Shown in pieces: positions 9,901-18,798 of a stretch of DNA of 64,000 nucleotides. The stretch lies in assembly GCA_018806915.1 (NCBI GenBank), contig JAGKQI010000064.1, forward strand, positions 1,364,001-1,428,000, written 5' to 3'. Both the position numbers and the translations under genes were made by a program. Each line of letters starts with the position of its first letter. Positions within the stretch are counted from its first letter, which is position 1. This stretch comes from Phytophthora colocasiae (Eukaryota; Oomycota; Peronosporomycetes; Peronosporales; Peronosporaceae). Below the pieces are notes generated by a model that saw only the letters and a program-made list of their open reading frames with translations, did not search any database and was not told the origin of the DNA.

Positions 9901-10997
9901 CGTGCATGTATTTCAAGAGGGAACAGCTTGGCGTGACAGTCATCGGCGTCTACGTAGATGACCTACTAGTCACGGGGACAAGTGCTAAGCGTGTGGATGA
10001 GCTCTTCGATCTGTTGTGTCCCCTCCAAGTTAAAGACTTGGGCGTCGTGAGTAAGTTCCTCGGCATGCGTGTGCAGAGCATCGGCAAAGACGAGTACAGT
10101 CTGGACCAAGAAACGACAATCGACGAACTCCTGGACAAGTTTGGGATGAAGGATGCGCACGCGGTGGCGACGCCAATAGGCCCTGAGAACGAGAGCGAGA
10201 CCGTTGGTGGTGGTACACCACTACCACGTGAGAGCGCAAGCGTCAATGCATCTGTGAAGTCATTCCAGTCGATTGTGGGATCGTTGTTGTGGCTGGCGCG
10301 GTGCACGCGCCCGGACATTGCGTACGCTGTGCATAAGGAGACTCGGCGCACACATGCACCGACCAAGGCTGACTGGGTGCTGGTGAAGCGCATTGCAAGA
10401 TACCTGAAGGGCACCAAAGGTGCTGCGATGCGACTTGGTGGCGTGGGTGATAACATTGGCGAAGCGCTGAGAGTGGACAGCTACAGCGATGCCGATTATG
10501 CGGGTGACAAGAACGACCGGAAGTCGATCAGCGGAGTGATCACGAGGGTGAATGGGGCTACCGTCGGATGGCTCTGCAAAAAACAGGCGGCAGTGGCGCT
10601 GTCTACGATGGAGGCGGAATTCGTTGCCGCGGCGCACGCCGCGCAGGAGCTAATGGGCCTCCGTGAACTCTTCCGCGAGCTCAACATTCCTGTCGTTGAA
10701 CCCATGGAGATGAAGATGGACAACCAAGCGGCGATAAAGCAAGTGCAGAACAAGGTGAGTTCGGGCAGAGCAAAGCACATCGATGTGAAATACAAGTTTA
10801 CCAAGGACTTAGCAGCGAAGGGCGTCATCGTACCAGTGTACGTTCCTACAGGCGAGATGGCTGCGGATTTACTCACCAAGTCATTTGCTGCTCCGAGACT
10901 GCGCGAGCTGTGCGAGATCTGCGGTTTGGATATGCGCGAGCCTAGCACTACTAGTGCAAGCCGTCGCACTAGTCGCGGCTTGAAGGCGTCGCCGTGA
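6906..10997 (+). CDS. Copia gag-pol polyprotein (major part): Gag, protease, integrase, RT, RNase H
   Basis: The frame of 1363 aa has no internal stop. In order: Gag core (1-210); CCHC zinc knuckle CYRCGQVGHLKRNC at about 219-232; aspartic protease with DSGSSRHLV at about 257; GAG-pre-integrase with HFHVRLGH and CVACAQGK; integrase with catalytic D (CSDIKG), D (LRTDGGGEY) and E (QASNGKAERMHQ) at about 475-590; Copia-type reverse transcriptase with VYVDDLLVTG at about 1017; RNase H with YSDADYAGD and a catalytic MDNQAA segment near the end. All key residues are present. The ATG at 6906 is internal to the original frame, which starts at 6194; the 251-bp insertion separated them. Confidence 0.95.
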   Translation: MMAPRLSVRDLRVAIEPFTGKELYKGLGAGFASWGRRFLRQVRIAEELSSTSWPENVKLDVLGRYLSEKAGRHFNSQVDAWYLENPTLWYAMDQMNAAFGPKVSKSQALRYFTAKKDNSVTWNDHLLFLMAVSDAIGGANDLVLENIAKYASPREDLLAVLLARYNPHRTDHLRQAEELVHFAQLSDHGSAKGTAKATVAAIGDKRRTSAVGEGDSRKCYRCGQVGHLKRNCPSERKPAFLLAVAESTEGSDSWILDSGSSRHLVRQPEQLTDAIAIDETCLLPNGDSLRLRLKGTARFTVVVDGEPRVMELRDVYHADKLPWNIISYGKLDERGYELRYRNGVRALVRRSDGFKVFDVHKDSNNVLTVTVENGASSTTAAAESRIVAAISEALAVPLDDVQEGSLYHFHVRLGHLAYDTIEKIAEDAGSGIRLTDKERPVCVACAQGKQRRNKQSVKDTGANAPIDRVGEVICSDIKGPITPRDWRGNRYMINFVDHKSSYCRVFLAKSKDSATKQFEHFLAYFEKRFNCSVHCLRTDGGGEYKVVDPFCKSAGVRRQVSEADNQASNGKAERMHQTIMGMVRSMIFGSDLPLCFWGDAAEYAAYILNRSPTRSNPGRASPLELLTGQKPTVTDIVVFGSSCTAIRDKKPSALAPRAEEAVIIGKNDETKGYRVLFKKDRVVRTTQHVRNVQTLSPATNAQLKRQLDAGRTNGSNGSGDTIEQHNDQARANDSLYRLDGHEDRKETPCLPSSTSRTRKTSRGKRGGRGNTKVTESVPAKGTHSMVTRNGGSKTPPREVIGTVYHEDPKNWNAAMKSEESDKWRAAAESELASLEDNDTWELVVRTSEVRPLHTKWVFKTKKDANGNVERYKARLVACGNEQVLGVNYTMTFSAVMDATNTKVILVLSIIWRVPARHGDVPNAYVKAETEPDMDIHLHVPQGMEVNESKMHEAGVEDQTRMVLRLKRSLYGLKQAGRLWAKTLHDHLIDGGFTQCVTDTCMYFKREQLGVTVIGVYVDDLLVTGTSAKRVDELFDLLCPLQVKDLGVVSKFLGMRVQSIGKDEYSLDQETTIDELLDKFGMKDAHAVATPIGPENESETVGGGTPLPRESASVNASVKSFQSIVGSLLWLARCTRPDIAYAVHKETRRTHAPTKADWVLVKRIARYLKGTKGAAMRLGGVGDNIGEALRVDSYSDADYAGDKNDRKSISGVITRVNGATVGWLCKKQAAVALSTMEAEFVAAAHAAQELMGLRELFRELNIPVVEPMEMKMDNQAAIKQVQNKVSSGRAKHIDVKYKFTKDLAAKGVIVPVYVPTGEMAADLLTKSFAAPRLRELCEICGLDMREPSTTSASRRTSRGLKASP

Positions 10998-11006
10998 TGG
11001 AAGGAG
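10996..11006 (+). promoter_or_regulatory. Copia polypurine tract
   Basis: The purine-rich GATGGAAGGAG stands directly before the 3' LTR and overlaps the gag-pol stop codon. It is the expected primer site for plus-strand DNA synthesis. Short but correctly placed. Confidence 0.65.
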
Positions 11007-11268
11007 TGTTAAAAGCCGGGTCAAGGTATCCAGCTTTCCGGGATCACGCCGCCGTGCTGTGCAAGTTGCGAGCATACTGAAGGCGTCCCACAGCTGGGAC
11101 CGACGGAAGATGTGTAGGCTGGGCGAGCTGGGTACGCTTGCATCGCGTCCAGGGCGCTCGTTGTACATGCAGTCCTAGATACGAAGCGTTAACTGTCAAT
11201 CACATCTCACTTCCAAACATTCCTCGTCAAGCACAAGTCCTCACCTCGAGAACGACCTCACTCTAATA
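11007..11268 (+). repeat. Copia 3' LTR
   Basis: 262-bp LTR beginning TGTTA and ending CTAATA, identical to the 5' LTR except for one base. It is followed by the right copy of the GATTT duplication at 11269-11273. Confidence 0.96.
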
Positions 11269-11491
11269 GATTTGGCCGTGTGAAAACATTGTGGGAGTTT
11301 ATGAATTGGGACAAGAAGCAACGAGTGCGTCAGAGTGCTGTTGGGCTAAATTCTACGTTGCCGTGCTTCTGTTTAACTGTCATACTTGCCTGCAGCCATT
11401 AGGAAATCAAGTTTCTATGTATTTTGGTCTAGCACCGCCTAGTGTGGAGTTTTATCTGGGTGGCAGCGCGCTGCATGACGACATACCATAA
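11269..11491 (+). pseudogene. Harbinger transposase, 3' part beyond the Copia element
   Basis: Continues the transposase split at 5927: GRVKTLWEFMNWDKKQR reads on from the VEWGFG position. One frameshift near 11350 is needed to reach KFYVAVLLFNCHTCLQ and YFGLAPPSVEFYL, which match the C-terminal end of HARBI1-type transposases (a leucine-rich segment, an NCH motif, and a YFG..PPS..EYL ending). It stops at 11491, 6 bp before the stop of the convergent partner gene. Confidence 0.82.
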
Positions 11492-11497
11492 GGGAAC

Positions 11498-12481
11498 TTA
11501 GTTTTTTTGCTGTAGGAGAATATTCAATACAAACTCTTGCATCCGCTTGTCGCGAGCTTCATCTGCCAGGAGACGACGATCTTCAAGTTGAAGTTCATGA
11601 GCGCGACGCTTTTCAGCTTCTTCTGTAGCGTGAACTCGTTTTTTCTCCTCTTGCTCGCGCTCAAACTGAAGGCGCTCCATCTTGTACTTATACTTGGCCT
11701 TATCGTCTTCGTCTGCACCCATGAGAGCACGAGTTATTCCATTAGACACTACATCGAGGCGCTCTCGCTTGCTAACTTTCTTTTTGCGACCGCTACTGGC
11801 ACCTGAAGATGATCGACTAGTGCGCTTAATTGGTGTTGCGGCAATAAACGCATCAGATAGTGCTGTTTCCTCCACATCTTCTTCCGCTTCATCATGCGTG
11901 GCATGGTTAACTTCAGAAGGACCCTCAGTTATGTCATCGTCCTCGAATGTAATTTCTCCCATTGCAAAACGGCGCAAAAGTTCTCCAGAATTTTCAATGC
12001 CGCGCTGCTTGGCTGTCTGTTCTTCCTTGCGTTGCGCTTCTTTTTCGTCCCAGTCACTAATTAGCGCCACGATATTCTGAAGCAGCACTTCACGCTCTGC
12101 ATACTCCTCTACTGACCCCGACTTGCGCATCGATTGACACTGGTCCGCTTTGTACTGGTTGACGAGATTGGTGAAGCGGGTACGCATAGCTGTTCCAGGT
12201 TTATTTAAGCCAAACGACTTATCTAGCCGACAGTGTATAGCGATGTCGTCAAAGACCTTCATGATGCCCTTCGACGTCCCAACAGCAGATGCCCACGGAC
12301 GGAAGGTGTTCACGGCCTTAAGAAGAACTATGTCGTCTGCAGCAGCGAATTTCTGGCGTATTGGCGGTCGTGCAAGAAGGGCCTTCCTCTCCCGAGCGTC
12401 AAGCTCTGTGTTAACTGCATTGCCAACTTGTTCACCTCCAGTCGAGAGGCCCTGCTGCTCGTCAGACTGACTAGGCATCAT
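11498..12481 (-). CDS. Harbinger partner protein, Myb/SANT-like DNA-binding domain
   Basis: 327 aa, uninterrupted. The N-terminal half (about 45-130) has the tryptophan and helix spacing of a Myb/SANT-like domain (FAAADDIVLLKAVNTFRPW, then FDDIAIHCRLD and TRFTNLVNQYK). The middle is acidic. The C-terminal 90 residues are a charged coiled coil (KMERLQFEREQEEKKR) with a basic patch SGRKKKVSKRERL that may serve as a nuclear signal. In PIF/Harbinger elements such a protein helps the transposase enter the nucleus and bind DNA. Unlike the transposase in the same element it is intact. The ORF at 59849-61055 in another Harbinger copy has a similar layout. Confidence 0.75.
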   Translation of the reverse strand: MMPSQSDEQQGLSTGGEQVGNAVNTELDARERKALLARPPIRQKFAAADDIVLLKAVNTFRPWASAVGTSKGIMKVFDDIAIHCRLDKSFGLNKPGTAMRTRFTNLVNQYKADQCQSMRKSGSVEEYAEREVLLQNIVALISDWDEKEAQRKEEQTAKQRGIENSGELLRRFAMGEITFEDDDITEGPSEVNHATHDEAEEDVEETALSDAFIAATPIKRTSRSSSGASSGRKKKVSKRERLDVVSNGITRALMGADEDDKAKYKYKMERLQFEREQEEKKRVHATEEAEKRRAHELQLEDRRLLADEARDKRMQEFVLNILLQQKN

Positions 12482-12629
12482 GGTATTCTGGAGACGCTGG
12501 TGCTTGCGATGCTAACTGGAAATGAAGCTGAAATATGCTGTTGAACTCCGAAAATAGCGTTTTAGGTTTCTGTTGAGGTGGTCTATCTCAAACTGAAACG
12601 TAACTCAAACGGAGATCCGAAAGTTCTCT

Positions 12630-12832
12630 GTCAAACACACTTCGCTCCCAATCAAACACAAAATCAAAATCCAAAGCCTTCAGGGAGCAGTATCAAACAA
12701 AAAACCGGGCATTATCAAAATCCGGCCTCGGATAGCCATTCATCTAGATCTAGGTGTATTTAATGTGTCGAACCCTAAATTAGGCACCGTATCCCCCGCA
12801 TCAATAGCTGTCAGCTCTCGATCAACGCAACA
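12630..12832. other. Spacer between Harbinger and MULE remnants
   Basis: AT-rich DNA rich in CAAA and CAAAATC runs. It may contain the outer end of the following MULE, but I found no matching inverted repeat on the far side. No gene seen. Confidence 0.35.
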
Positions 12833-14913
12833 ATGCCTGCAAGCGGAGAACGAGCGGAATGGGAGGTCGTAGCTGAAGGGCTAACAGACGACATTTACAC
12901 AAGAGAGAGGTTGAACCGTATGTGCTGCTCTAGTGCTTACGTCAAGCGGGTGCAGTTATGCCAAATATGCCCTGGAGATCACAACATGGTTGAGCGTCGC
13001 CTCCGTTGCTCCAGTGTAACGTGTGTAGCGTACGCTGTGCCAACTGGAACCAACAAGCCTAGGTGCAGCAAGATATGGAAGGTATGGCAGTGCTCAATTT
13101 CCGGAAGTTGGAGAATTCTAGCAACATCGGTCGAACATGCTCGGGGAGAAGCGTCGTGTGAAGGTGCTCACCGACCGATCATTACGGCTGAAATGCGCAA
13201 ATACATAGCGGAAATGGATGAAACAGGACTTGCACCACGCCACATTTGGTCGCGATTGCGTCGTAATTCAGCTGCGCCTCCAATTAATGGCCAACCATCG
13301 TACAAGCAAGTTGCTCGGTGCGTGAAACTATTACGAGCGAAAAATGGGGAGCGGAATTCTGTTGAATCTATCAGATCGCTAGTCCGCGATTTTCCGTTCT
13401 ACTCAGGGATCGAGGCCGACAAAGCATTTCTTTTCGGACCGACTGTGGATGACCAGGGGTTTCCAACCGTTGGCAATGGTGAGGATCACAATGCGTTTGT
13501 GATGGGTGTAACTACGCTACGACTTCTTGAAAAGATGAAACAGTTCCAACAGGACAACATGTTTGCCCTTTTTCATTTGGATGCTACCTTCAAGCTTAGC
13601 GAAATTGGGTATCCCGTCATAACTTGTGGATTCAGTTATTGTTCTCGGAAGTACCACCTGGTTGCAATGTTTGTCGTTAGCCGGTTGACACAGGCCGAAT
13701 ATTCGGCTGTCCTTTCAGCACTCATGCAGCAGTATCAACGCCATGTTGGAGCGTTGCCCAAGGTTGATGCCGTTTTAGGTGACGCTGAAGACGCCCAGTT
13801 CAATGCTCTCCAAACCACAAGCCCATTTCAACGCAGTAAATTCTTGATGTGCTTTTTCCACGTGCTGTACAACGTGCGAAAAAGAACAAGGCAGCTTAAC
13901 AACTTTCTTGGTGCGATGGTATACAAGGGGATCCTTGCAATGCACTATACCTCCAGTTTGGTTGAGTTCTACGAGACACGAGATTCTATTCTGGCGCAGT
14001 GGAGAATATATCCCGCTTTGCAATCATTTTCCGATTATTTCGAAATTCAGTGGTTGAACAGTAGGTATTGGCGATGGCAAGTATTTCACACTCCGACCGG
14101 GTACGCAACCACGAATAATCCTTACGAAACATTCAATGCCAGCATTAAACGGCATGTGATGCGAAAGCTGCTGGACATGACAAGATTGCTACGAAAAGTT
14201 ACGGATATATGCGAAGATGTGACGGCTGACAATTTGCTAGTCAAGTCAACCTACGGGAATCCACCTTCCACCTTAGTTACTGCGGCTCGAAAACTAGTTC
14301 GTTCGAAACAGATCGTCATGTACAAAACGGCTGATCCAGACCTGGTGCGAGTTGATCAGTTTATTGGATTTAACGGGGGCCTAAAGCAACTAAAGCAGAC
14401 TGCAAACCAGGCGTTTTAGCGTTTGATCACAAGTAAGACGACTGGACAGTTACACGAGAGGCTGAACAGAAGTCAGCAGCGGAAAGCGTCAAAACTGCAC
14501 GAGAACGCTATGAAGTGGTCGCTGTACATGGCTCATCAAATAAAATTCCGAAGGGAGGCAGGTCCGTCAGTCTCGCTGCTGGAACGTGTGAGTGCCGTTA
14601 CTTTTTTAAAGTGGGCCACTATTGTCATGTGGTAGCGGCGAGAATGCTTCACGAAGGTTATACGTACTCAGGAAATTTTTGCACTGAGCGTCTCAAAGAC
14701 CGAAGAGTTAGGAAGAAGCGCTGTTCGCAAGACGTGATAACGGATGCTGCTGTTGAAGCCTCGCCTCAAAATATTCCTAGTGCTGCTCCGAAGTCACTCA
14801 CGACCGCTACTTATCAGCAGGATTACCCAGAAACCATCGTCTGGCAACCAGCTCGTTCTGGTCGACCACCACTTGCTCGAAGTGCGATGCAGATACAATA
14901 TCTCATGAACTAG
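12833..14913 (+). pseudogene. MULE (Mutator-like) transposase, decayed at the 3' end
   Basis: The first 528 aa are open: a Cys-rich N-terminal region (CCSSAYVKRVQLCQICPG) resembling a FLYWCH/WRKY-type zinc fold, then the MULE catalytic core with FALFHLDATFKLSEIGYPV (first Asp), VLGDAEDAQFNAL (second Asp), CFFHVLYNVR and a putative third acidic residue in NPYETFNASIKR. The frame stops at 14417-14419. The C-terminal SWIM zinc finger is still recognisable downstream in another frame (GTCECRYFFKVGHYCHVVAA, about 14578-14640). At least one stop and one frameshift separate it from the core. No terminal inverted repeats or target duplication were recognised. Confidence 0.82.
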
Positions 14914-15030
14914 AGCGTAATGATTGGATTTTGAGCCACTTTACTCGTTCTGTGACGACTACTCTCTTTCAGTTCTTTGTAGTACAACCCAATCTATGCA
15001 AAAAGAAGTTGTAAAGCAATCTGACAACAT
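14914..15030. other. Short spacer
   Basis: No gene or repeat recognised between the MULE remnant and the 27-bp minisatellite. Confidence 0.3.
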
Positions 15031-15151
15031 GGATCGCTGACATATGTTTGACCATTTGGATCGCTGACATATGTTTGACAACTTGGATCGCTGACATATG
15101 TCTGACAACTTGGATCGCTGACATACGTCTGACAACTTGGATCGCTGACAT
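15031..15151. repeat. 27-bp minisatellite, about 4.5 copies
   Basis: Tandem units of GGATCGCTGACATATGTTTG plus ACAACTT, with few substitutions. The length is a multiple of three, so the minus strand reads an open series of MSAIQVVRH-like nonapeptides, but there is no sign that this is a gene. Confidence 0.9.
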
Positions 15152-15211
15152 TTTTACAATTAGGCTAATGACTTACGAAATGAAAACATTTATTGGCCAG
15201 AGAGCTTACTC

Positions 15212-15624
15212 TTAATCGCTGTCTTCTTCGCTCTCCTCCCCGCTCTCCCCGGTCTCCTCTTCGCTTGCCTCACTCTCCTCGCTTTCTTCCTCGCTTGCTT
15301 CACTCTCCTCGCTCTCCTCCTCACTTTCCTCACTCTCTTCGCTCTCTTCCTGAATCTCTTCATCGCTGAACTCACTCTCAGCACGTTCTTCCTCGTGTTC
15401 TTCGACAACAGCCCCATTCAGACTTACAGCTCCATCCTTCGTAGCCTGGCTAGATCGAGCACAAAGCTTGGGACGCTTGGGATGACGCCGGTGATTGTGC
15501 TGGTACAACGCGCTTCGCTTTTTAAAATTTCGGTTGCAAGGAACGCACCGGCCACCACGACTGTCGGCTTCCTGACGTTTAGATTTAGCCTTGGCTTTGT
15601 CCGGATTCTTGGAGCAATACCTAC
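15212..15624 (-). pseudogene. C-terminal part of a split oxygenase-zinc finger gene
   Basis: Downstream fragment of the gene cut by the Gypsy element. From the insertion point it reads YCSKNPDKAKAK, then a C2H2-type finger (CVPCNRNFKKRSALYQHNHRRH), a basic segment, and an acidic Ser/Glu-repeat tail of about 60 aa encoded by CTC/TTC-rich DNA at about 15212-15380. Removing the Gypsy and one CCTAC copy joins it in frame to the upstream fragment (CELKCASKRHLSNHRR), completing a first zinc finger. The stop is at 15212. Function is unknown; the fingers suggest nucleic acid or protein binding. Confidence 0.85.
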
Positions 15625-16046
15625 TGCAGCGGGGCTGCGTAGGTGTGCACGGCACAGAGGAAGTTTAGTTGACTCGTAGAGTCCTGCTTGCAAGGCACTA
15701 GCGTTCGGTTCTATACAAGAACCAAGTAGTCCACTAAATACGGGACTCACAGAGTCAGTGTCCCTATAACAAAGGACTAACACTAACTATGTAAAATGCA
15801 AACTGATTTTTATTGACTTTATTGCCCTAATCCTAAATGTAACGGATTTAGTATCTAACATACTAAATCCTAATCAAAATGCAACGTGAGGCTCTGAGAC
15901 CATCTACGTATCTACTCGTGTGTGCTACACCATTATGTACCCACATAAATGTATCCATGAGTGTCACACACCATTATGTACCCACATAAATGTATCCACG
16001 TGTGTCACACACCAACGAGAAACATTCGTGTAACATCCCCGTTACA
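15625..16046 (-). repeat. Gypsy 3' LTR
   Basis: 422-bp LTR; read on the minus strand it starts TGTAACGGGG and ends in GCTGCA, giving TG..CA ends. It contains a direct repeat (CACCATTATGTACCCACATA and on) twice at about 15927-15995. Confidence 0.96.
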
Positions 16047-16061
16047 CTCTCCCCCACCAAG
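16047..16061 (-). promoter_or_regulatory. Gypsy polypurine tract
   Basis: On the minus strand CTTGGTGGGGGAGAG directly precedes the 3' LTR, a typical purine-rich plus-strand primer. Confidence 0.8.
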
Positions 16062-16956
16062 ATTCCGGATACCGTATCCGGAAAGTGTAAACACACGACG
16101 CGATTATCGGCCGATGGCCACGGCACCTTGCCTTGCGCGGACGGCGCTGTCTCTCGTGCGTGTTACACGCCTCCGTACGCGATGCCACTTGGTACACACT
16201 TGGGCCCAATGCTTACCAAGCATAGGAGCCTACTGGCTCGAGTCAAGGGGCTCTACGGGCATGGAAAGAAGGCCACAGGTGGCGTATCTATGATACTACT
16301 GGATCAGTGATCCACAGGGCAAGCCTTCCAAGCTACCAACGGTTCCACGAACCACACAGCAGTGGGGCCCACTCGCTTCACAGTTAATGTGACCCTCGGA
16401 TGAGCACTGTGTGCAGGGCTTGATGCCCAAGTTGTCCTTGAAGCAGGCGCAAGCGCCACTATGTGTCACAGACACTGTGTCTTGTGAATACACGTGCTCA
16501 GCACAGTCGTAGACACGACAACGAGCACCAGACAGCTAAGCTGTCGCTCAGGAGGAGCTTACCTACCTCCTACTGCTATGCAGCATGCGGGGTCCAATGC
16601 ATTGGCATCCCTGGCATCCACAGTGCCTCATGACATAGTCATACCCATTGAACGCTTCTAGCGTCAGGTGATCGGAAAAAATCCGTTTCCATCACCACTT
16701 GTCGCTTAGACCGAACCCATTAAGACGGTTGTTCATCACGAACCATCTTCGCTTCATGATCGCGAAGCTCCGGGCCATAGGCCAGTGTTGTTAAAGGGTC
16801 ATAGACCCTTGAAACACGCGCGCGAGGCGCATGTAGCTCTACTGCACTTGCAGTTTGAGCATTCGATGCCATGTCGACGGCACCGACGTGCTCGCTGCAA
16901 GTATTGCAGCTACGGGTCAGAGCCTGAGCTCAGCAACGACCCTGTGGACCCCCACC
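16062..16956. other. Gypsy 3' untranslated region
   Basis: About 0.9 kb between the chromodomain stop and the polypurine tract. No long ORF on the coding strand and no recognisable domain on either strand. Confidence 0.5.
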
Positions 16957-18798
16957 TTAGTGGGAGGTGCTTGGCACCCGGCGACTCCGTCGCACCCCCA
17001 TCGGGCGGTCTGACACCGGGTGTGCCCGATCATACGCGTCAACGACGTCGGGGCAATCCTGCCGTAGTGGCACCTCAAACTCCCACGAGTTCTGTGAGTG
17101 AGGGTAACCTCGCCACTTCACCAGATACTGGTTGTGACCTCGGCGACGACGCCGCGCCATCAGGCGATCCACGTGATAGTGAAGCTCACCTTGCTCATCG
17201 AGCAGAGCAGGAGGAGGACGAGCGGTCGATGGGTTCTCGCGCTGCGAGTGTAGACGCGCTGCATTGCTTGCAGACCCGCGTGGGCTCGGTGAAGGAGCAC
17301 GACCACCACGTCGGTCATCCGACCCATCGCTTAGCGACTGGTCTCGAGGAGACCTAGAGTCGCGGGGACCGGTCTGAGTCGCCTCTGGTGCTGCATCAGC
17401 GGGTCTATGACCTCGAGCATCACGTTGCTCCGGATCGACAAGACCTGTTGGTTCGGATGCAACCACCCGTGGCTCTGCTACCTGCTGCCGTGCAGCCTTC
17501 GTCCGACCCGGCGCCAGCGCCTCAGAACTCACAAGAGCAGGGTCCCGATATGGCTTAAGCAAGCCCACGTAGAACACAGGATGTGTTCGCATACGCTTTG
17601 GCAAGTCAAGCGTGTATGCCAGGCCCTTCTTGGCCACGACCGTGAACGGTCCAATGAAGCGCGGCCGCAACTTCGTCTTGAAGACGGCCGACACTGCGTG
17701 TGTAGGCAGGTTCTTAGCGTTTAATAAAACGTGGTCACCGACCTTGAACTCCCACATGTTGCTTCTGCCTTTGGCATCAGCTTGTTCCTTTTGAACATCT
17801 TGGCTTTCAGCCATTGCGTCACGCACACGGCGTAAGACGCTAAGCCTCATCGAGAGGAAGTCATCGACTTGCTTGCGAACAGCAAGGGAGCTGACATCAG
17901 CAAGCTCGGAGTCGAGCGACGGCACAGCCTCTCCCCCACCAAGCCCAAGGCTACCGCGTGGCGGAGTGAGCGGAACGCGCGGATGCGCAAGGCCGTTCAC
18001 GTAGAACGGGGTGAAGCCTGTCGAGGCATGCACCGCGTTGTTCATTGAGAACTCAACGAGAGGGAGCATAGCGCTCCAACGCTTCGGCGTTTCAGCGCAT
18101 ACGCTGCGGAGGATGTCCTCCAGGACGCGGTTCACGCGTTCAGTCTGACCGTCGGTCTGCGGATGATCCGCCGTGGACATGTCCAGTCGAGTGCCAAGCA
18201 CTTTGAAGACGGACGTCCAGAAGTGACCCGTGAAACGGGGGTCTCGATCCGAGACAATGGTCTCTGGCAGCCCATGCTGACGGAAGACCCGATCGATAAA
18301 GATCGTCGCTGTACCAGCGCCATCGACGGTGTCCGGCACAGCCGCTAGGTGAGCCATCTTGCTCAGACGGTCAACGAAGACCACAACGCCCGTGTTGCCT
18401 GCCGTATCCTTCGGCAGGCCAAACACGAAGTCCATACTCATGGACTGCCAACACCCAGAGGGTACAGGCAAGCTCGCCAAAGGCGCTGCCGCATGCGGCG
18501 AGGGTTTAACCCGCTGACACGTCTCGCACGTGTGCACATATGTGCTGACCCACTTGTACATCTTCGGCCACCAGTACATGGAGCTCACCGAGCCGTAGGT
18601 CTTCTCGCGACCGAGGTGGCCGCTTGTGGGCGTGTCGTGGGCCTCATAGAGGATACGATACTTCAGGTCCTCATCGTGAGGAACCACCACACGTGGTGGG
18701 TCATCCTGACCCGTGCTGTAGTACAGCAGACCGCCTCCCCAGGCTATGCGCGTTGGAGTCTCGCCTTTAGGCGTCGTGACAGAGTCACCTTTGAGTCC
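16957..18798 (-). pseudogene. Gypsy integrase with C-terminal chromodomain
   Basis: Integrase part of pol, in a different frame from the RT. It shows the HHCC zinc fold (GHLGREKTYG and CETCQRVKPSP), the catalytic core with D (SMDFVFGLP), D (VSDRDPRFTG) and E (TDGQTERVNRVLED), the GPY/F-like region (RFIGPFTVVAKKG), a low-complexity linker, and a chromodomain near the C-terminus (YHVDRLMARRRR, then YLVKWRGYPHSQNSWE). Chromodomains steer integration toward particular chromatin. The frame is open up to about 18798 without an ATG, as expected for an internal pol segment. The frame change to RT near 18790-18800 indicates an indel, because programmed shifts are not usual at this junction. Confidence 0.93.

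Larger units (their letters stand above)
5928..11268 (+). mobile_element. Young Ty1/Copia LTR retrotransposon inside the Harbinger transposase
   Basis: The element is 5341 bp with 262-bp LTRs at 5928-6189 and 11007-11268 that differ at one base only (fifth base, G versus A). It is flanked by the 5-bp duplication GATTT (5923-5927 and 11269-11273). Removing the element and one GATTT brings the host Harbinger frame back together (GF then GRVKTLWEF). Order of domains is gag, protease, integrase, reverse transcriptase, RNase H, which defines Copia. Near-identical LTRs imply a recent insertion. Its gag is broken by a 259-bp net insertion at 6640-6898, so this copy is probably no longer autonomous. 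Confidence 0.96.
4815..12629 (+). mobile_element. Old PIF/Harbinger transposon, interrupted by a Copia element
   Basis: Two-gene element: a decayed DDE transposase reads rightward from 4953 and an intact Myb-like partner gene reads leftward from 12481, so the genes converge, as in other PIF/Harbinger elements. The ends share the inverted repeat AGAGAACTTTCGGA (4815-4828 and 12616-12629), with looser similarity continuing inward (GTTTCAG, then TAGAC). I could not find a convincing TWA target duplication, so the exact ends are uncertain. A 5.3-kb Copia retrotransposon sits inside the transposase gene; without it the element would be about 2.5 kb. Confidence 0.75.

Noticed and set aside
14969..15151. 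60-aa frame of MSAIQVV repeats
   Set aside because: It is only a translation of the 27-bp minisatellite.
15031..15151. CRISPR-like array
   Set aside because: The units are contiguous without spacers and the genome is eukaryotic.
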